Assembly: GCA_026770025.1 (NCBI GenBank)
Contig: JAMXDE010000039.1
Span: forward strand, 496,001-560,000
DNA length: 64,000 nucleotides
Reading direction: 5' to 3'
DNA from: Craspedostauros australis
Taxonomy: Eukaryota; Bacillariophyta; Bacillariophyceae; Mastogloiales; Achnanthaceae
Positions within the stretch are counted from its first letter, which is position 1. The number at the start of each line of letters is the position of its first letter. The notes under the pieces were generated by a model that did no database searches, had not been told where the DNA came from, and saw nothing but the letters and a program-made list of their open reading frames with translations. The position numbers and the translations under genes are program-made. Shown here piece by piece: positions 1 through 9,983 of this stretch.

Positions 1-1
1 G

Positions 2-3000
2 CTGCACGTGGCGAAGAACCATGGCGTGTTCATCTTGTCCAAACAGCTGGTCGAATCGCGCTCAACAAACGTCGCGGCATGCATCGCGGATCCCATCGGC
101 GTGTGGCAGAAGCCGTCGGTTCATGAATTGAAGGGACAGCACCTGGGCGTGCCTGCTTCATTCCGATTGCCATCACAGGATGGACAAGATGATGCTGATG
201 TAAATGGTGAAGATGCAGAGCACGGACAGAAAGAGAAGGAGGTGGAGGAAGAGCAGGCATGGATCGATACGGGCATCATTATCTTCACCCCGAAGGCCGT
301 AGATGCTCTGCGAGGTCTGTCAACCTCAACTCTGGCGCTCTGCACGAGGACTGGTCTCAAGAAGCACTATGATCATCTCAATCCTGGCATGCAGAATACG
401 CAAAATGGAAAGAATGAAGCGAACGGGTGGATCAAGGGCAACGAAGAAGCAGATCCGTGTGAGGATTCGATCACTCCTGGTACAAGTTCAACAAACAACG
501 GTGCACCATCATTCCAGGATCAGAACATGAAGGCGTTCGCAAAGAAGCATGCCCTTTCTATCGATCTATATACGGACATCCTTCACAACTTGCAATACAA
601 CAAGGAATCAGATGATGCAGCGAGTGGAAATGAAGTGCCATCGCATCAGGATGAAATGCAACTGCAGCTGGCGGCAGCGTTGGGAGACATTCCACTGAAG
701 GTGATGACGCTGATAGATGGAGGTTTCACGCATCTCGGCACCACCAAGGAACTCCAACAGTTCCTTCTCAACGTCACCGACGCCGCCGCCAATGCTGCTG
801 CTGCGTCCACCGCAACGAGCGCTGCTGCTATGGATATTCTTTCAAGTTCCAAAGCAAATAGGATTCTCACATCCATTGCCCGATCGCTGAATGCGACAGC
901 CAGGGTTGGTACCTGCTTCCTACCCGATTCGACCGATGGAGCAGGTGTCAACAGCAACAGTACACAAATCAGGAACGTCGTCATGCACTCCGTTTTCTCT
1001 CTACGGTACCCAGCATCCTTGGGAAATGGATCCGTCGTCGAGTACTGCAACATGCTGAGCACCAACAATAGAATGATCATTGGGGACAACTCTATTCTGA
1101 GCGGATGGAGATCTTCATGCGACGGTCACACTGGCGATGGTGATAGCGATACTTGCACGGTAAGCAAACGAGCAGAGAAATGCACACGGATCCCAAACAA
1201 TCTGTGCGTCCAGATCCTTCCACTCAAGAAGAATCAAATCGCCCTCTCCCCAACCAATCCTACCAGCACGGTTGCCGACCTCGTCTACATGGTGGTGGGC
1301 ATCAACGACAACACCAAGCGACGCATCGCAGATGGCACCATCTACGGGATGCCACCCGACCAATTCTTTGTCGCGACCAACCTCAAGCCCGTGGATATCG
1401 GCCTGTCCGCAGATCTTGATGGTCCTGCCGACATCATGTGGAATGCGACGATCCATCCATTGGTGCGAGATGGGACATCATGGTCTTCCGTCTTTGATTG
1501 GCTCAATGGCCTGGTTGGTTGCCAAAACAAGGCGGACGCATCCATCGATGATGCCAGCTTCCAGCGATGGAAGAGCCTTCCGAAGGTCAGCCTGAAACAG
1601 CTACATGGCATGGTATCCGCAAGAGACCATTGGAGGCATCGAAGAGAGACAATGATAGAGGTACAGCTGCGATCCAGTCTCAACCAGCAGTTGGAGAAGC
1701 TAAAATCTTTCCAACACAATGGTCAGCAACGTCAGGAGCAACATGATGGGGACAGAGCAGGTATCTCATCATCGTTGGCATCTATCGAAGGAGCTATAGA
1801 CCGATTGGAGGGTGTGCTGAGACGAGCGATATCATGCCAAAAACAACTTGTGTGCTGCCAAGCATCACGATTGATCCGCGCCTTTCTCCTCCTAGCGCTC
1901 AATCTGCATGAAACATCATCATCACCGCCACCAGTATCAACTGCAGAAGTCGAAGCTCAAGGCGATATCAGGAAGCCAAGGTGGACGCTGGACCCCATTC
2001 CCGATGACGTGCTAAACACATTCTCCATGCAACTCTCAACCAATGAATCGCGCCTCGATGCGCTTGAGAAGATCGTCCAACTGCGGAAGGTCGCGTCGCT
2101 CTCATCCGTCGAGGATATCCGTGTTCTGGAGACCACATTCCGTGCCCTCTCCGCCAAGTTAATGATGACATGCATTCAGAGCGGATTCACACTGCAGCAG
2201 GAGCGAAACCAACTGGCCGTCGATGCCCAAGCACAGCGGCACGTGCCAAACGCATGGTGCGTTGCGACATCCCCCGTTCGGATCGATCTCGGCGGTGGTT
2301 GGGGCGACACCCCACCGATCAGCTACGAGTACGGTGGGTCTATCGCCGGTATGGCAGTGGCGATGGATGGCTTGCATCCGTTGTCCTGCAGAAGCAGGGT
2401 CACAGCAGGCAAAAGAGGCATCAAGCTGAGGTCCGAGTACCGTACGATGGGAACTGGCGATCTTATCTCGGAAATGGGTTGCATGGTGAGTGATGTGGCA
2501 GACTTTGGTGACTACAATCAGCCCACATCCACATGCGCGTTGCTGAAGTGCACGCTGATCTGCTTGGGCTTGATCAGTGTGGATGACATTCACAGTAATG
2601 ACAGCGGTCATGACGCTCAGAAGGGCGATGGTAGAAGTCTGCAAACACTGCTCAACGAGTTCTGCAATACCTCGGAAGATGTAGGGATCGAGATCATCAC
2701 GGCATCGTTACTTCCGCAAGGATCAGGGATGGGCACCAGCTCCATCTTGGCCGGCTGTGTTCTGATGTCCGTGGCGAAGGCGGTTGGCATTGGTGATCTT
2801 TCCAATGATTTCGTGTTCCACGCAGTGCTGATGATCGAGCAGCTGCTTACGACGGGCGGAGGATATCAAGACCAGGTCCATGGCGTGGTGCCGGGCATCA
2901 AGCTGGTGAGATCCAGTCCATACCAAGTTCCGATAGATCTATCGGTGGATCGCATCCGTTGTTCGGATGACACGCTGTCAGCCATCAACCGACGCTTCGT

Positions 3001-3571
3001 CTTGGCCTTCACAGGAAAACCAAGGCTGGCAAAGGGCATATTGCAGCATGTCCTGGATCGCTGGACGAGGCAGTCCGATGAGATCGTAGATACCGTCAGT
3101 AAGCTGCATGTCTGTTCACGCGACGCAGCTGACGCTGTTGCATCAGGCGACGTTGATGGCCTGGGCCGTGCGCTATCGGCGTACTGGAAGCTGAAGTGCG
3201 CCATGGCAGGACCCGAAAGCGGCGTGGAACCGCGCGAGTACCGTGAGTTGGTGTCGGTGCTGCGAAGTGAGGGCATGATTTTGGGTGCATCGCTTTGCGG
3301 CGCTGGCGGAGGTGGATTCATGGTCGCCGTGGCGAGCGAGGGCCATGACTGTGAGAGCATTAAGAAATTTCTTGAAAGCAAGAAGAGCGGGATGGATGAC
3401 GGTGGCGGTGGCAATGGTTCCGATTTCAGCGAGATGACCTGGCACAGCATCGATGTATGTTCCAAGGGCGCTTCCTGTCGCGTCATATCGACGGCGACGA
3501 TGTCAGGTGCGGAGGACAAGGAGGTAGACGAGGCCAACGATGGTTTCAGGTTGGGGGATCACAGACTGTGA
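2..3571 (+). CDS. FKGP: Bifunctional L-fucokinase / GDP-L-fucose pyrophosphorylase, 5'-truncated by window edge
   Basis: Salvage of free L-fucose to fucose-1-phosphate and then GDP-fucose, the donor for fucosylation, in the cytosol. The frame is already open at base 2 and the first visible codons are not a start, so the N-terminus lies outside the window; about 1189 codons are present to the TGA at 3569-3571. The left two thirds match the fucose-1-phosphate guanylyltransferase (PF07959-type) region, for example GVWQKPSVHEL and TGIIIFTP near the left edge. The right third is a GHMP kinase: SPVRIDLGGGWGDTPP (about nt 2270-2317), the ATP loop PQGSGMGTSS (about 2714-2743) and the C-terminal GAGGGGFM (about 3301-3324). 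Guanylyltransferase first and kinase second is the order of plant FKGP and Bacteroides Fkp. Several low-complexity insertions (poly-Ala near 780-835, Asn-rich near 480) make it longer than the plant protein. No intron is needed within the visible part. Confidence 0.9.
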   Translation: MHVAKNHGVFILSKQLVESRSTNVAACIADPIGVWQKPSVHELKGQHLGVPASFRLPSQDGQDDADVNGEDAEHGQKEKEVEEEQAWIDTGIIIFTPKAVDALRGLSTSTLALCTRTGLKKHYDHLNPGMQNTQNGKNEANGWIKGNEEADPCEDSITPGTSSTNNGAPSFQDQNMKAFAKKHALSIDLYTDILHNLQYNKESDDAASGNEVPSHQDEMQLQLAAALGDIPLKVMTLIDGGFTHLGTTKELQQFLLNVTDAAANAAAASTATSAAAMDILSSSKANRILTSIARSLNATARVGTCFLPDSTDGAGVNSNSTQIRNVVMHSVFSLRYPASLGNGSVVEYCNMLSTNNRMIIGDNSILSGWRSSCDGHTGDGDSDTCTVSKRAEKCTRIPNNLCVQILPLKKNQIALSPTNPTSTVADLVYMVVGINDNTKRRIADGTIYGMPPDQFFVATNLKPVDIGLSADLDGPADIMWNATIHPLVRDGTSWSSVFDWLNGLVGCQNKADASIDDASFQRWKSLPKVSLKQLHGMVSARDHWRHRRETMIEVQLRSSLNQQLEKLKSFQHNGQQRQEQHDGDRAGISSSLASIEGAIDRLEGVLRRAISCQKQLVCCQASRLIRAFLLLALNLHETSSSPPPVSTAEVEAQGDIRKPRWTLDPIPDDVLNTFSMQLSTNESRLDALEKIVQLRKVASLSSVEDIRVLETTFRALSAKLMMTCIQSGFTLQQERNQLAVDAQAQRHVPNAWCVATSPVRIDLGGGWGDTPPISYEYGGSIAGMAVAMDGLHPLSCRSRVTAGKRGIKLRSEYRTMGTGDLISEMGCMVSDVADFGDYNQPTSTCALLKCTLICLGLISVDDIHSNDSGHDAQKGDGRSLQTLLNEFCNTSEDVGIEIITASLLPQGSGMGTSSILAGCVLMSVAKAVGIGDLSNDFVFHAVLMIEQLLTTGGGYQDQVHGVVPGIKLVRSSPYQVPIDLSVDRIRCSDDTLSAINRRFVLAFTGKPRLAKGILQHVLDRWTRQSDEIVDTVSKLHVCSRDAADAVASGDVDGLGRALSAYWKLKCAMAGPESGVEPREYRELVSVLRSEGMILGASLCGAGGGGFMVAVASEGHDCESIKKFLESKKSGMDDGGGGNGSDFSEMTWHSIDVCSKGASCRVISTATMSGAEDKEVDEANDGFRLGDHRL

Positions 3572-3929
3572 GCACGCATGTGCGTATCGCTGCATACTCA
3601 AAGAGCGGAAGAATCCCCCAACGTGATTGCAACCCATTCAGAGGACGTGGTGTTCACAAAAGACAGTTGGGAGACTCGCTCTATCAAGCTTCTACGAACG
3701 ACAGCAAAGGGATAACTGCTTCAGCACCATTTAAACGAAGAACAAGAGCGCAGACGATTGCTGTTGTCTTTCAGTATCAGCGTACCGCTCTATTTTTACG
3801 AGATTATTTGTGATTCGAAGTTGCCAATGCATCCACGCTGGAGGACGCTCACGTGTCACAACTGCAGACGCGTTTTGTTGGTTGACGGAACCACGATGCT
3901 TTCATTCCATACGGCATAGCACGCGCCAC
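3572..3929. other. Intergenic, convergent gene ends
   Basis: 358 bp between the stop of the fucokinase gene (+) and the stop of the site-2 protease gene (-). It must hold both 3' UTRs and polyadenylation signals. I see no coding signal or repeat. Confidence 0.6.
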
Positions 3930-5838
3930 TTATCGACCAGCAAGGATAGCTCCGACATCGCCGAATGTTGTCGTCACGGCAACAAAGAGAAGGAAGAGGA
4001 CGGCAAGCCCGGTGATGTTCTCTTGCAGACGCTGGTTGATCTTGCGTCCCGTCAGCGCTTCCGCAAGAACGAATGCCAGCTGTCCTCCGTCCAAGGCAGG
4101 AAGCGGCAAGGCATTGACGACACCCAGATTGATGCTGATGGCGGCCGAGAACATGACCACGGCCGTGATATCCTTGGTGGAAACGACTTCGGAGCCCGCC
4201 TTGATCAGTCCGATGGGACCCGACACGGACTGTCCCGGTGGCGTGCCTTTGCCCATCAACAGCTGCGAGATCAGGGACAGCAACCCATCCAACGTTTGCT
4301 TTGTGGTGTCATAAAGGACACTGTAAGCAATTTTGGATGCCTCCACCACGTTCTTTGTTTGCAACCTCTGCGTTTCGATGTAATTGGGAGACAGCATGAC
4401 ACCGATGGACTGCGGTCCCTTCTGTCCCACATCATTGGCCACTCGCTTGGGCTGGACGTAGACATCCACATTCTGTTTGTTCTGTCCGCGCAGGACGTTC
4501 AATTTCAGCTGATCGCCCTCCGGTACTGCTCTGATTGTGGAAATGACGCTGGAGACCTCCTTCTGTGCACCCATCGCGTTGTTTCCGGACATTGTCACGG
4601 GCGAACCTGGAGATGAAAGAAGAGGGAGCAAAGAAGGAAGGAAGGCAGTTGGAATTGGAGTTGAAATAAGACAGCGGATTCGGTTTGTGAGGTGGGTATG
4701 ACTCGGGGTCAGATTGCAGGCATGCCCTTTGATGCTGCTGCCAAGAGCGAGTTTGTGATGAGCAACTGCAGCCCCCCAAGCGCCAACGCAAGCGCAGATG
4801 TTGATGCGGTGCCAACTATCACTGCGTCGTCTTACCTCCAACGCCAACAATGACGTCTCCGACATTGAGAATTCCTTTCGACGCCGAATCGCGTTGTGCA
4901 ATCGATGTCACGACCACGCCGTTTTGAAACACAGGCTGCGGCACACCGGGACCGACGCTGACTTGCCCAAAATACAAGGCGAAGGCCAACACCAAGTTCA
5001 TGATGACACCGCCGCTCAACACGACGGCACGCTCAAACCACGGACGATTTTGCAGCAGATCGGGATCGTCGTAGTAGTCAATTTCAAAGTCTTCGGGATC
5101 CTGTTCCTGCGGCACCTGCTTGGGACCGCGGTTGAGGATGCGCTGCAAGAAGGTCTGCTGGGCCATCTCTTGCTCGATCTCGAGCTGTTCCTGCTCGCGC
5201 TGCTGTTGACGTTGGCGACGATCGGCCTCGCCGAACGTGACGAAGTTGAGCACCTCCTGCGTGAACGAGGGTGGGTTGGTGCGGCGGCGTTCCTGGTAGG
5301 CTTCGACGGCACGGTTTTCGAGTTGCTGGGCCTCCTTCATGTCGTAGTTTTCCGGGAAGCGCACGTATCCGCCGAGCGGCAAGGCGCGCAGGTTGAATTC
5401 GTTGCCGAACTTGTTGAAGCTGATGAGCTTGGGACCGAAGCCGACGCTGAATTCTTCGACAGTGATGCCGAAGACGCGCGCTGCGAGGTAATGGCCCAGT
5501 TCGTGGATCGTGACGATGATGGCGAGGACGGATGCCGCGCCGAGGGGGGAGCTGGCGGCGTCCGCGATGGAGGAAATGATGGGGATGGCATTGCGCTGGG
5601 TGGCGGATGAGCGCTGATGGAAGGATGCATGATGAAGCGGTCTTTGCGATCGTGGCACCGCCGCACTGTCGCTGTCTCGGAACTGCGAGGAGGCGGTGGA
5701 CGGGACGCTGATCCTGCCGCTGTTGCCGCTGATGCTTTGAAATCCTTGCACCGTGGAAAGCATCGCTGCGACTGTGACCAACGATGCAGTCAAGCGACGG
5801 CCCCTGGTGGCGCTCAGCTTCGTTCGAGAAAGCTTCAT
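3930..5838 (-). CDS. Plastid-targeted RseP-like site-2 intramembrane metalloprotease with PDZ domain
   Basis: Exons 5838-4836 and 4606-3930; the intron 4835-4607 (gtaaga...cag, 229 nt, phase 1) rejoins the reading as GVG-GSPVTMSGNNA. The product is about 559 residues. The zinc site HELGH is at residues 112-116 in a hydrophobic helix, and the third ligand lies in PLPALDGGQ near residue 503, the LDG motif of the S2P family. A PDZ domain (NVGDVIVGVGG...LKLNVLRG) sits between them and spans the intron, as in E. coli RseP and the Arabidopsis chloroplast ARASP protease. The N-terminus has a hydrophobic stretch (LVTVAAMLSTVQG) followed by F and a Ser/Arg-rich stretch: a signal peptide plus a transit peptide beginning with Phe, the form used for secondary plastids of stramenopiles. 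A Gln/Glu-rich insertion (about residues 180-250) between the first helix and the next is unusual. Plastid localisation is inferred. It is divergent from the gene starting at 7074. Confidence 0.9.
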
Positions 5839-7073
5839 TGTTGTTGCTGGAATGTTGCTATTTGCACTGCTGATTGTGCTGCTGATTGTGAAGCACTTGT
5901 CAGATCACTTCCTGGACGAGGACAGGATCACCGTGAAGGTTGTGAGTTATGCGTGGAGTGCGGAGTGGGAAGCGTAGTGACGTGAGCGGTTGCGGTTGTG
6001 AGATTGGATCCGGACTTGATGGTCACTGGTCTGCCAATACTGTCGCCAACACCTGTGTGAGTACGGGTGCGGGTACGAGTGTGACCCTGTGACTTGTGTG
6101 TCAGGAGGATTGACGGAGGGAGATGCCAACACGCACGGATCTTTGCTGGAACGGCGGAATGAAGAGAGAGAGAGAGAGAGAGAGAGAAGGCACGCGTTGG
6201 TGGCCAACCGGACATCGACACCCACGATGACAGATGAACGAATGAATGGATCAGTGATGGAACGTGGATGGAACAAGGTGAAAGACGCAGTGCGTCGCAA
6301 GATGACGACATGTGTCATGGCTGGCGTGCACTGATGATGTAGTTTCGATGAGTGGCGCTCTTCGGTCAACGGTTGGGATGGATCGACTAGTTGGACCACA
6401 CCAATCACTTTTTGAAAATTTCATCCCTGCGACAAACACACGGGCGAAGGCAAAGTTCCGAATGCACGAAAGAACACGAGACATTCGACACCAGCGAAGT
6501 TGATTCTGTCTTTGTGGTCCATTGTCCTTGTTCGGAACCGAACAGCAGGCGAATCGCGCTGTCGCAGAACACTCGTATCATGTCCACGAACGAGAGTACT
6601 AGCGCGGCGTGATGTGGCACACACGGCGACACCACGCATCGTGGGTGAAACATCACGATGAGCGACCAAAAGAAAAAGGCAGAATCAAAAATCAACGCGG
6701 CAAAAGCGTCTCAGAGAAATTCAAAATTGAAAACCCCAACGACCACAAACAGGTGATACAGCAGAAAACAAAGACAGACGAAACGAAACGAAGCGAAGGA
6801 TTGCTCACATCTGCATCCGACACTTCGCTCACAGTCGCAGCTGCTTGACATCCGAAACAAGAGCATCAACGGCTCGAGGATCTATTATAGTCAGACAGCA
6901 ACTTGCCTTGAGCAAACTCATTGTGCGGTACCTGCTCTCCTCACCTCTTGCACCACTTACACTCTGCGACGATCTCCCACTAGCACTTCACTCCACCCGT
7001 CTGTCCACCAACAACATTGACAACAACATTGACAACAGAACTGACAAAAGAATTGACAACAGAAGGAAGAGCC
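5839..7073. other. Divergent promoter region with GA microsatellite
   Basis: 1235 bp between two divergently transcribed genes, so it contains both promoters and 5' UTRs. It holds an (AG)n tract at 6163-6187. Just before the downstream ATG there are repeated acaacattgacaac-like units (about 7010-7062). Small open frames here show no conserved sequence that I recognise. Confidence 0.6.
6163..6187. repeat. (AG)n microsatellite
   Basis: About 12 consecutive AG dinucleotides directly readable in the sequence, inside the divergent promoter region. Confidence 0.95.
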
Positions 7074-8483
7074 ATGTACATCGAGAAGAAGAGCAACGCC
7101 ACGATGGATGCGAACGTGAACGAGGCCACCGCAGCTCTCAAGGGGTTGCTGGGCATTGGCGGATCCTCCGGATTCGGTTCCGCTGCGACCGCCCCAACCG
7201 ATACGGCGAACAAAAAGCCGACAGATGCGGACGGATTCTTGCCGGTGCAGCATTCGTCGAAGAGCAAGAACCGCAAAGGCAATACCAACGCCACCGTCCC
7301 CGATCCCAGCGGAACCACCGGCAATGTCAACGGCGGCGGCAACGGAAAGCCCAAGAAGAAGAGAGGAGGAAAGAAGAAGTCAAAGGAAACTCCGCAGAAG
7401 CAGCGCAGCCAGTCTGTCACCCAGCAGAATCAGCAGCCCGCGAAGAAGAATCAGCAGAGCGGACAGAAGAAGCGCAACAAGAGCGTCAACGGCGGTGGCG
7501 GTGGCAATAAGAACGACAACAAGAACACCAACAAGAACAACAGCAGCAGCAGCACACCTCAGAACTTTGCTTGGTCAGCCTTCCAATCCTCTCCTGATGC
7601 CAGCAAGCTCCCCATCCCTGCATTCTCGCCTGCCACCGGCACGGACAAGCCCATCGTTGACACGGACGCCGTCACGCAACTCTTCGTTCAGGACGCTGAC
7701 ACCACCAAAGCTGCTACGACCAGCAATGCCGTGCCAATTCGGACACCGACCGTGGATGAGATCGAGAGCAGCGTGATTCCATCCTCGCCGCCGACTCGCG
7801 CAAAAACCTCGACGACCGAAACTTCTCACGCTGTGGCTGACACCCAGAGCTTCACAGGCATCAACCTTGCGGCCCTCTCCAAGTCACCGCCGCCAACTAA
7901 TCCCACCGACGACAAGAGTGCTGCCAACAAAAACAACAGCGACGTCAACGAGGATATCGGCGCCAATACAAACACCAATGCCAACACCAATGCCAAACAG
8001 CCAGTCCCATCGTCGCCAACACAATCCACGGGAATCCAGGGAAAGCCACAAGAACAGCAGGCCCAAGAACCAAACCAGCAGCCGCAGCAACAGGTTCAAC
8101 CACACGCTCATGCTCATCACCACCACCAGCAACAGCCGCAACAGCAGCATCCACACCATGGCCATGGTCAAGGACAGATGCAGATGTTCTCGCCAGCGCC
8201 CCCATCGCCGCCTGGGTACATGACCATCCAGGTGCAGGTACCAATGAATCTACTCCCAGGACGTCAAATGTATGTCAATACACCAGCTGGCTTTCCTGTC
8301 CAGATCGTCGTGCCGCAGGGAATTCCTCCGGGCATGTTCATCCCCGTCCATATCCCAGCTCCTCCGATGCACATGATGCCACCGGCGGGAGCCGGGATGA
8401 TGTTCAACCACATGGGGCCACCACCACGCGACGCACCCCAACACTTCCATGCGCAGCAATTCCAAGCAAATCCACCTCGGTAG
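7074..8483 (+). CDS. Low-complexity basic N/Q-rich protein with C-terminal PG-x-x-F/Y-V motifs
   Basis: The open frame extends upstream of the first ATG (7074), but only through codons lacking ATG, so the ATG at 7074 is chosen; 469 residues to the TAG at 8481-8483. The N-terminal 70 residues are moderately complex. Residues about 85-170 are Lys/Asn/Gln/Gly-rich (KKKRGGKKKSKE) and could bind nucleic acid. The middle is Asn/Thr/Pro-rich. Residues about 330-375 are Gln/His-rich. The C-terminus (about 380-435) has two linked motifs of the type (V/I)P-x5-PG-x-x-F/Y-V (QVPMNLLPGRQMYVN and VVPQGIPPGMFIPV). These resemble short PG repeats found in many stramenopile and plant proteins of unknown function. 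No enzymatic domain is visible. RNA-granule or condensate roles are conceivable from composition only. Confidence 0.75.
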   Translation: MYIEKKSNATMDANVNEATAALKGLLGIGGSSGFGSAATAPTDTANKKPTDADGFLPVQHSSKSKNRKGNTNATVPDPSGTTGNVNGGGNGKPKKKRGGKKKSKETPQKQRSQSVTQQNQQPAKKNQQSGQKKRNKSVNGGGGGNKNDNKNTNKNNSSSSTPQNFAWSAFQSSPDASKLPIPAFSPATGTDKPIVDTDAVTQLFVQDADTTKAATTSNAVPIRTPTVDEIESSVIPSSPPTRAKTSTTETSHAVADTQSFTGINLAALSKSPPPTNPTDDKSAANKNNSDVNEDIGANTNTNANTNAKQPVPSSPTQSTGIQGKPQEQQAQEPNQQPQQQVQPHAHAHHHHQQQPQQQHPHHGHGQGQMQMFSPAPPSPPGYMTIQVQVPMNLLPGRQMYVNTPAGFPVQIVVPQGIPPGMFIPVHIPAPPMHMMPPAGAGMMFNHMGPPPRDAPQHFHAQQFQANPPR

Positions 8484-9983
8484 GTGCACTGTCGATACAG
8501 TGGGGGCGGAGCGAAGTGCTACTGTACATACGAGTACTACTCGTATGAATACCTTGCACAGAGGACGATGTAGTTTTGGGAAAGCATGCCTTCATCTATC
8601 ACGCTGCACCATTCCATGCCATGCCATACTCACTGCAAGTCCGCATCAGCGCCACTTCCTCGTGGAACCTTATGGGGGCACGTCTCTCTGGACGCAGTAC
8701 TCGTATGCAAAGTATAGCATGTAATTGGAATTGAAACGAAAATGAAATTAAAGGGAAGGGAACACAAACACAGCACATAGATGTGTGTACTATTAGTACT
8801 CTACGATCACTATGGTAGCTACAAATATTTCACAGTCGTCACGCAAGTATTCAACCACATCATGTAGCACATGTGTGCACTGGTACGATCATCAACTGTC
8901 TCCCAGCTACTAGCTTCGCACATTGCTCTACTCTCTGTCTCTCTGCCTCTCTGCGAATAGAGACAGAGACAGAAAGGCGCACTCATCGATGATCCATTTC
9001 ATAGTTGTAGAGAACAGACAGATTCAGACCCCGCGCTCGAACATTCGTAGATAGCAATCAATTCGCAAACTAATTACGAGTACGACCTCGGTTGATCTCG
9101 TCCTTCAACAATAACAATTCTATTGGACTCAATCTTTGTTCTAGGAAAACAATTCTCCCTCCGTGCGCTTTCTCAACGACTATTCCTACTCTCCGGCGGA
9201 CTCTGTCACTCTCTCTCTAGAGAGAGAGGACGCTGTTCTCACATTCTCCTATCTACGTTTACTCGTAGTTTGGCCACGGCACCCATCAAACACAGAATTG
9301 GCAACTGCTCGTAATCAATCACCGAGCAGTCGACTAGAGATGCAGAAGAGAGCTCCTCTTTTGGGTGGGATGGCGAAGAGAGACAACACATTGTGCCTCA
9401 GCCGCAAAACCAAGCTCACAATTTGATCCAGTTACATGAAACCAACCCTAACCACAGAGCGCCATAGATTTTCCAACATCGTTGCCAGCGCGCCACAATC
9501 ATTGTTCACGTGCTTTGCCTACTTGGCATACGCAGAAAAAAGGACCCGGATGTGCGCTGCCACGGCACTAAAATCGCAACACAGAGGAGCAACCAACCAA
9601 ATTCAAACGAACACGAAGACAACATTGAAATCTCCCTTGAGTGCGAGTATCCATGGCAATCATTCTGCCTCTCTGATCATCCAACTTAGCAACTCAACTA
9701 TTATTATAAGCTCAATCAAGTTCAATTACAACCACTTCGCTTGCATCGATACAGCAACAGGAGCATTCACCGCGTTTTGGGGCAGTCCGCATTGAGGTGG
9801 AGAACGAGACGAACATCGCCAGAGACACGATTTCGACACAACAACACGAAGCAGAACAACCAGCTCCGATCACAACCCCTTGGTGTGCCCAATTTTCCGT
9901 TGCGGCAAAGCCAACCAGCGCAGACCGCCATAGATACTATACCAGACAACGCTCCACTCCAATCCACGCGGACGGTGCACACC
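8484..9983. other. Intergenic, 1.5 kb, several small palindromes
   Basis: Between two same-strand genes. It holds a near-perfect palindrome with arms catacgagta/tactcgtatg around 8529-8549; an 11-bp stem (8932-8942 with 8959-8969, tctctgtctct/agagacagaga); a CT/AG palindrome at about 9211-9228; and several copies of the octamer tactcgta/tacgagta. The right end must contain the promoter and 5' UTR of the chromatin-reader gene. Small open frames look random. Confidence 0.6.
8529..8549. repeat. Short palindrome catacgagta-c-tactcgtatg
   Basis: Two 10-base arms are exact reverse complements around one central base, 46 bp after the stop of the N/Q-rich gene. It could be a 3'-end hairpin. The core octamer recurs in other intergenic stretches of the window. 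Confidence 0.8.
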
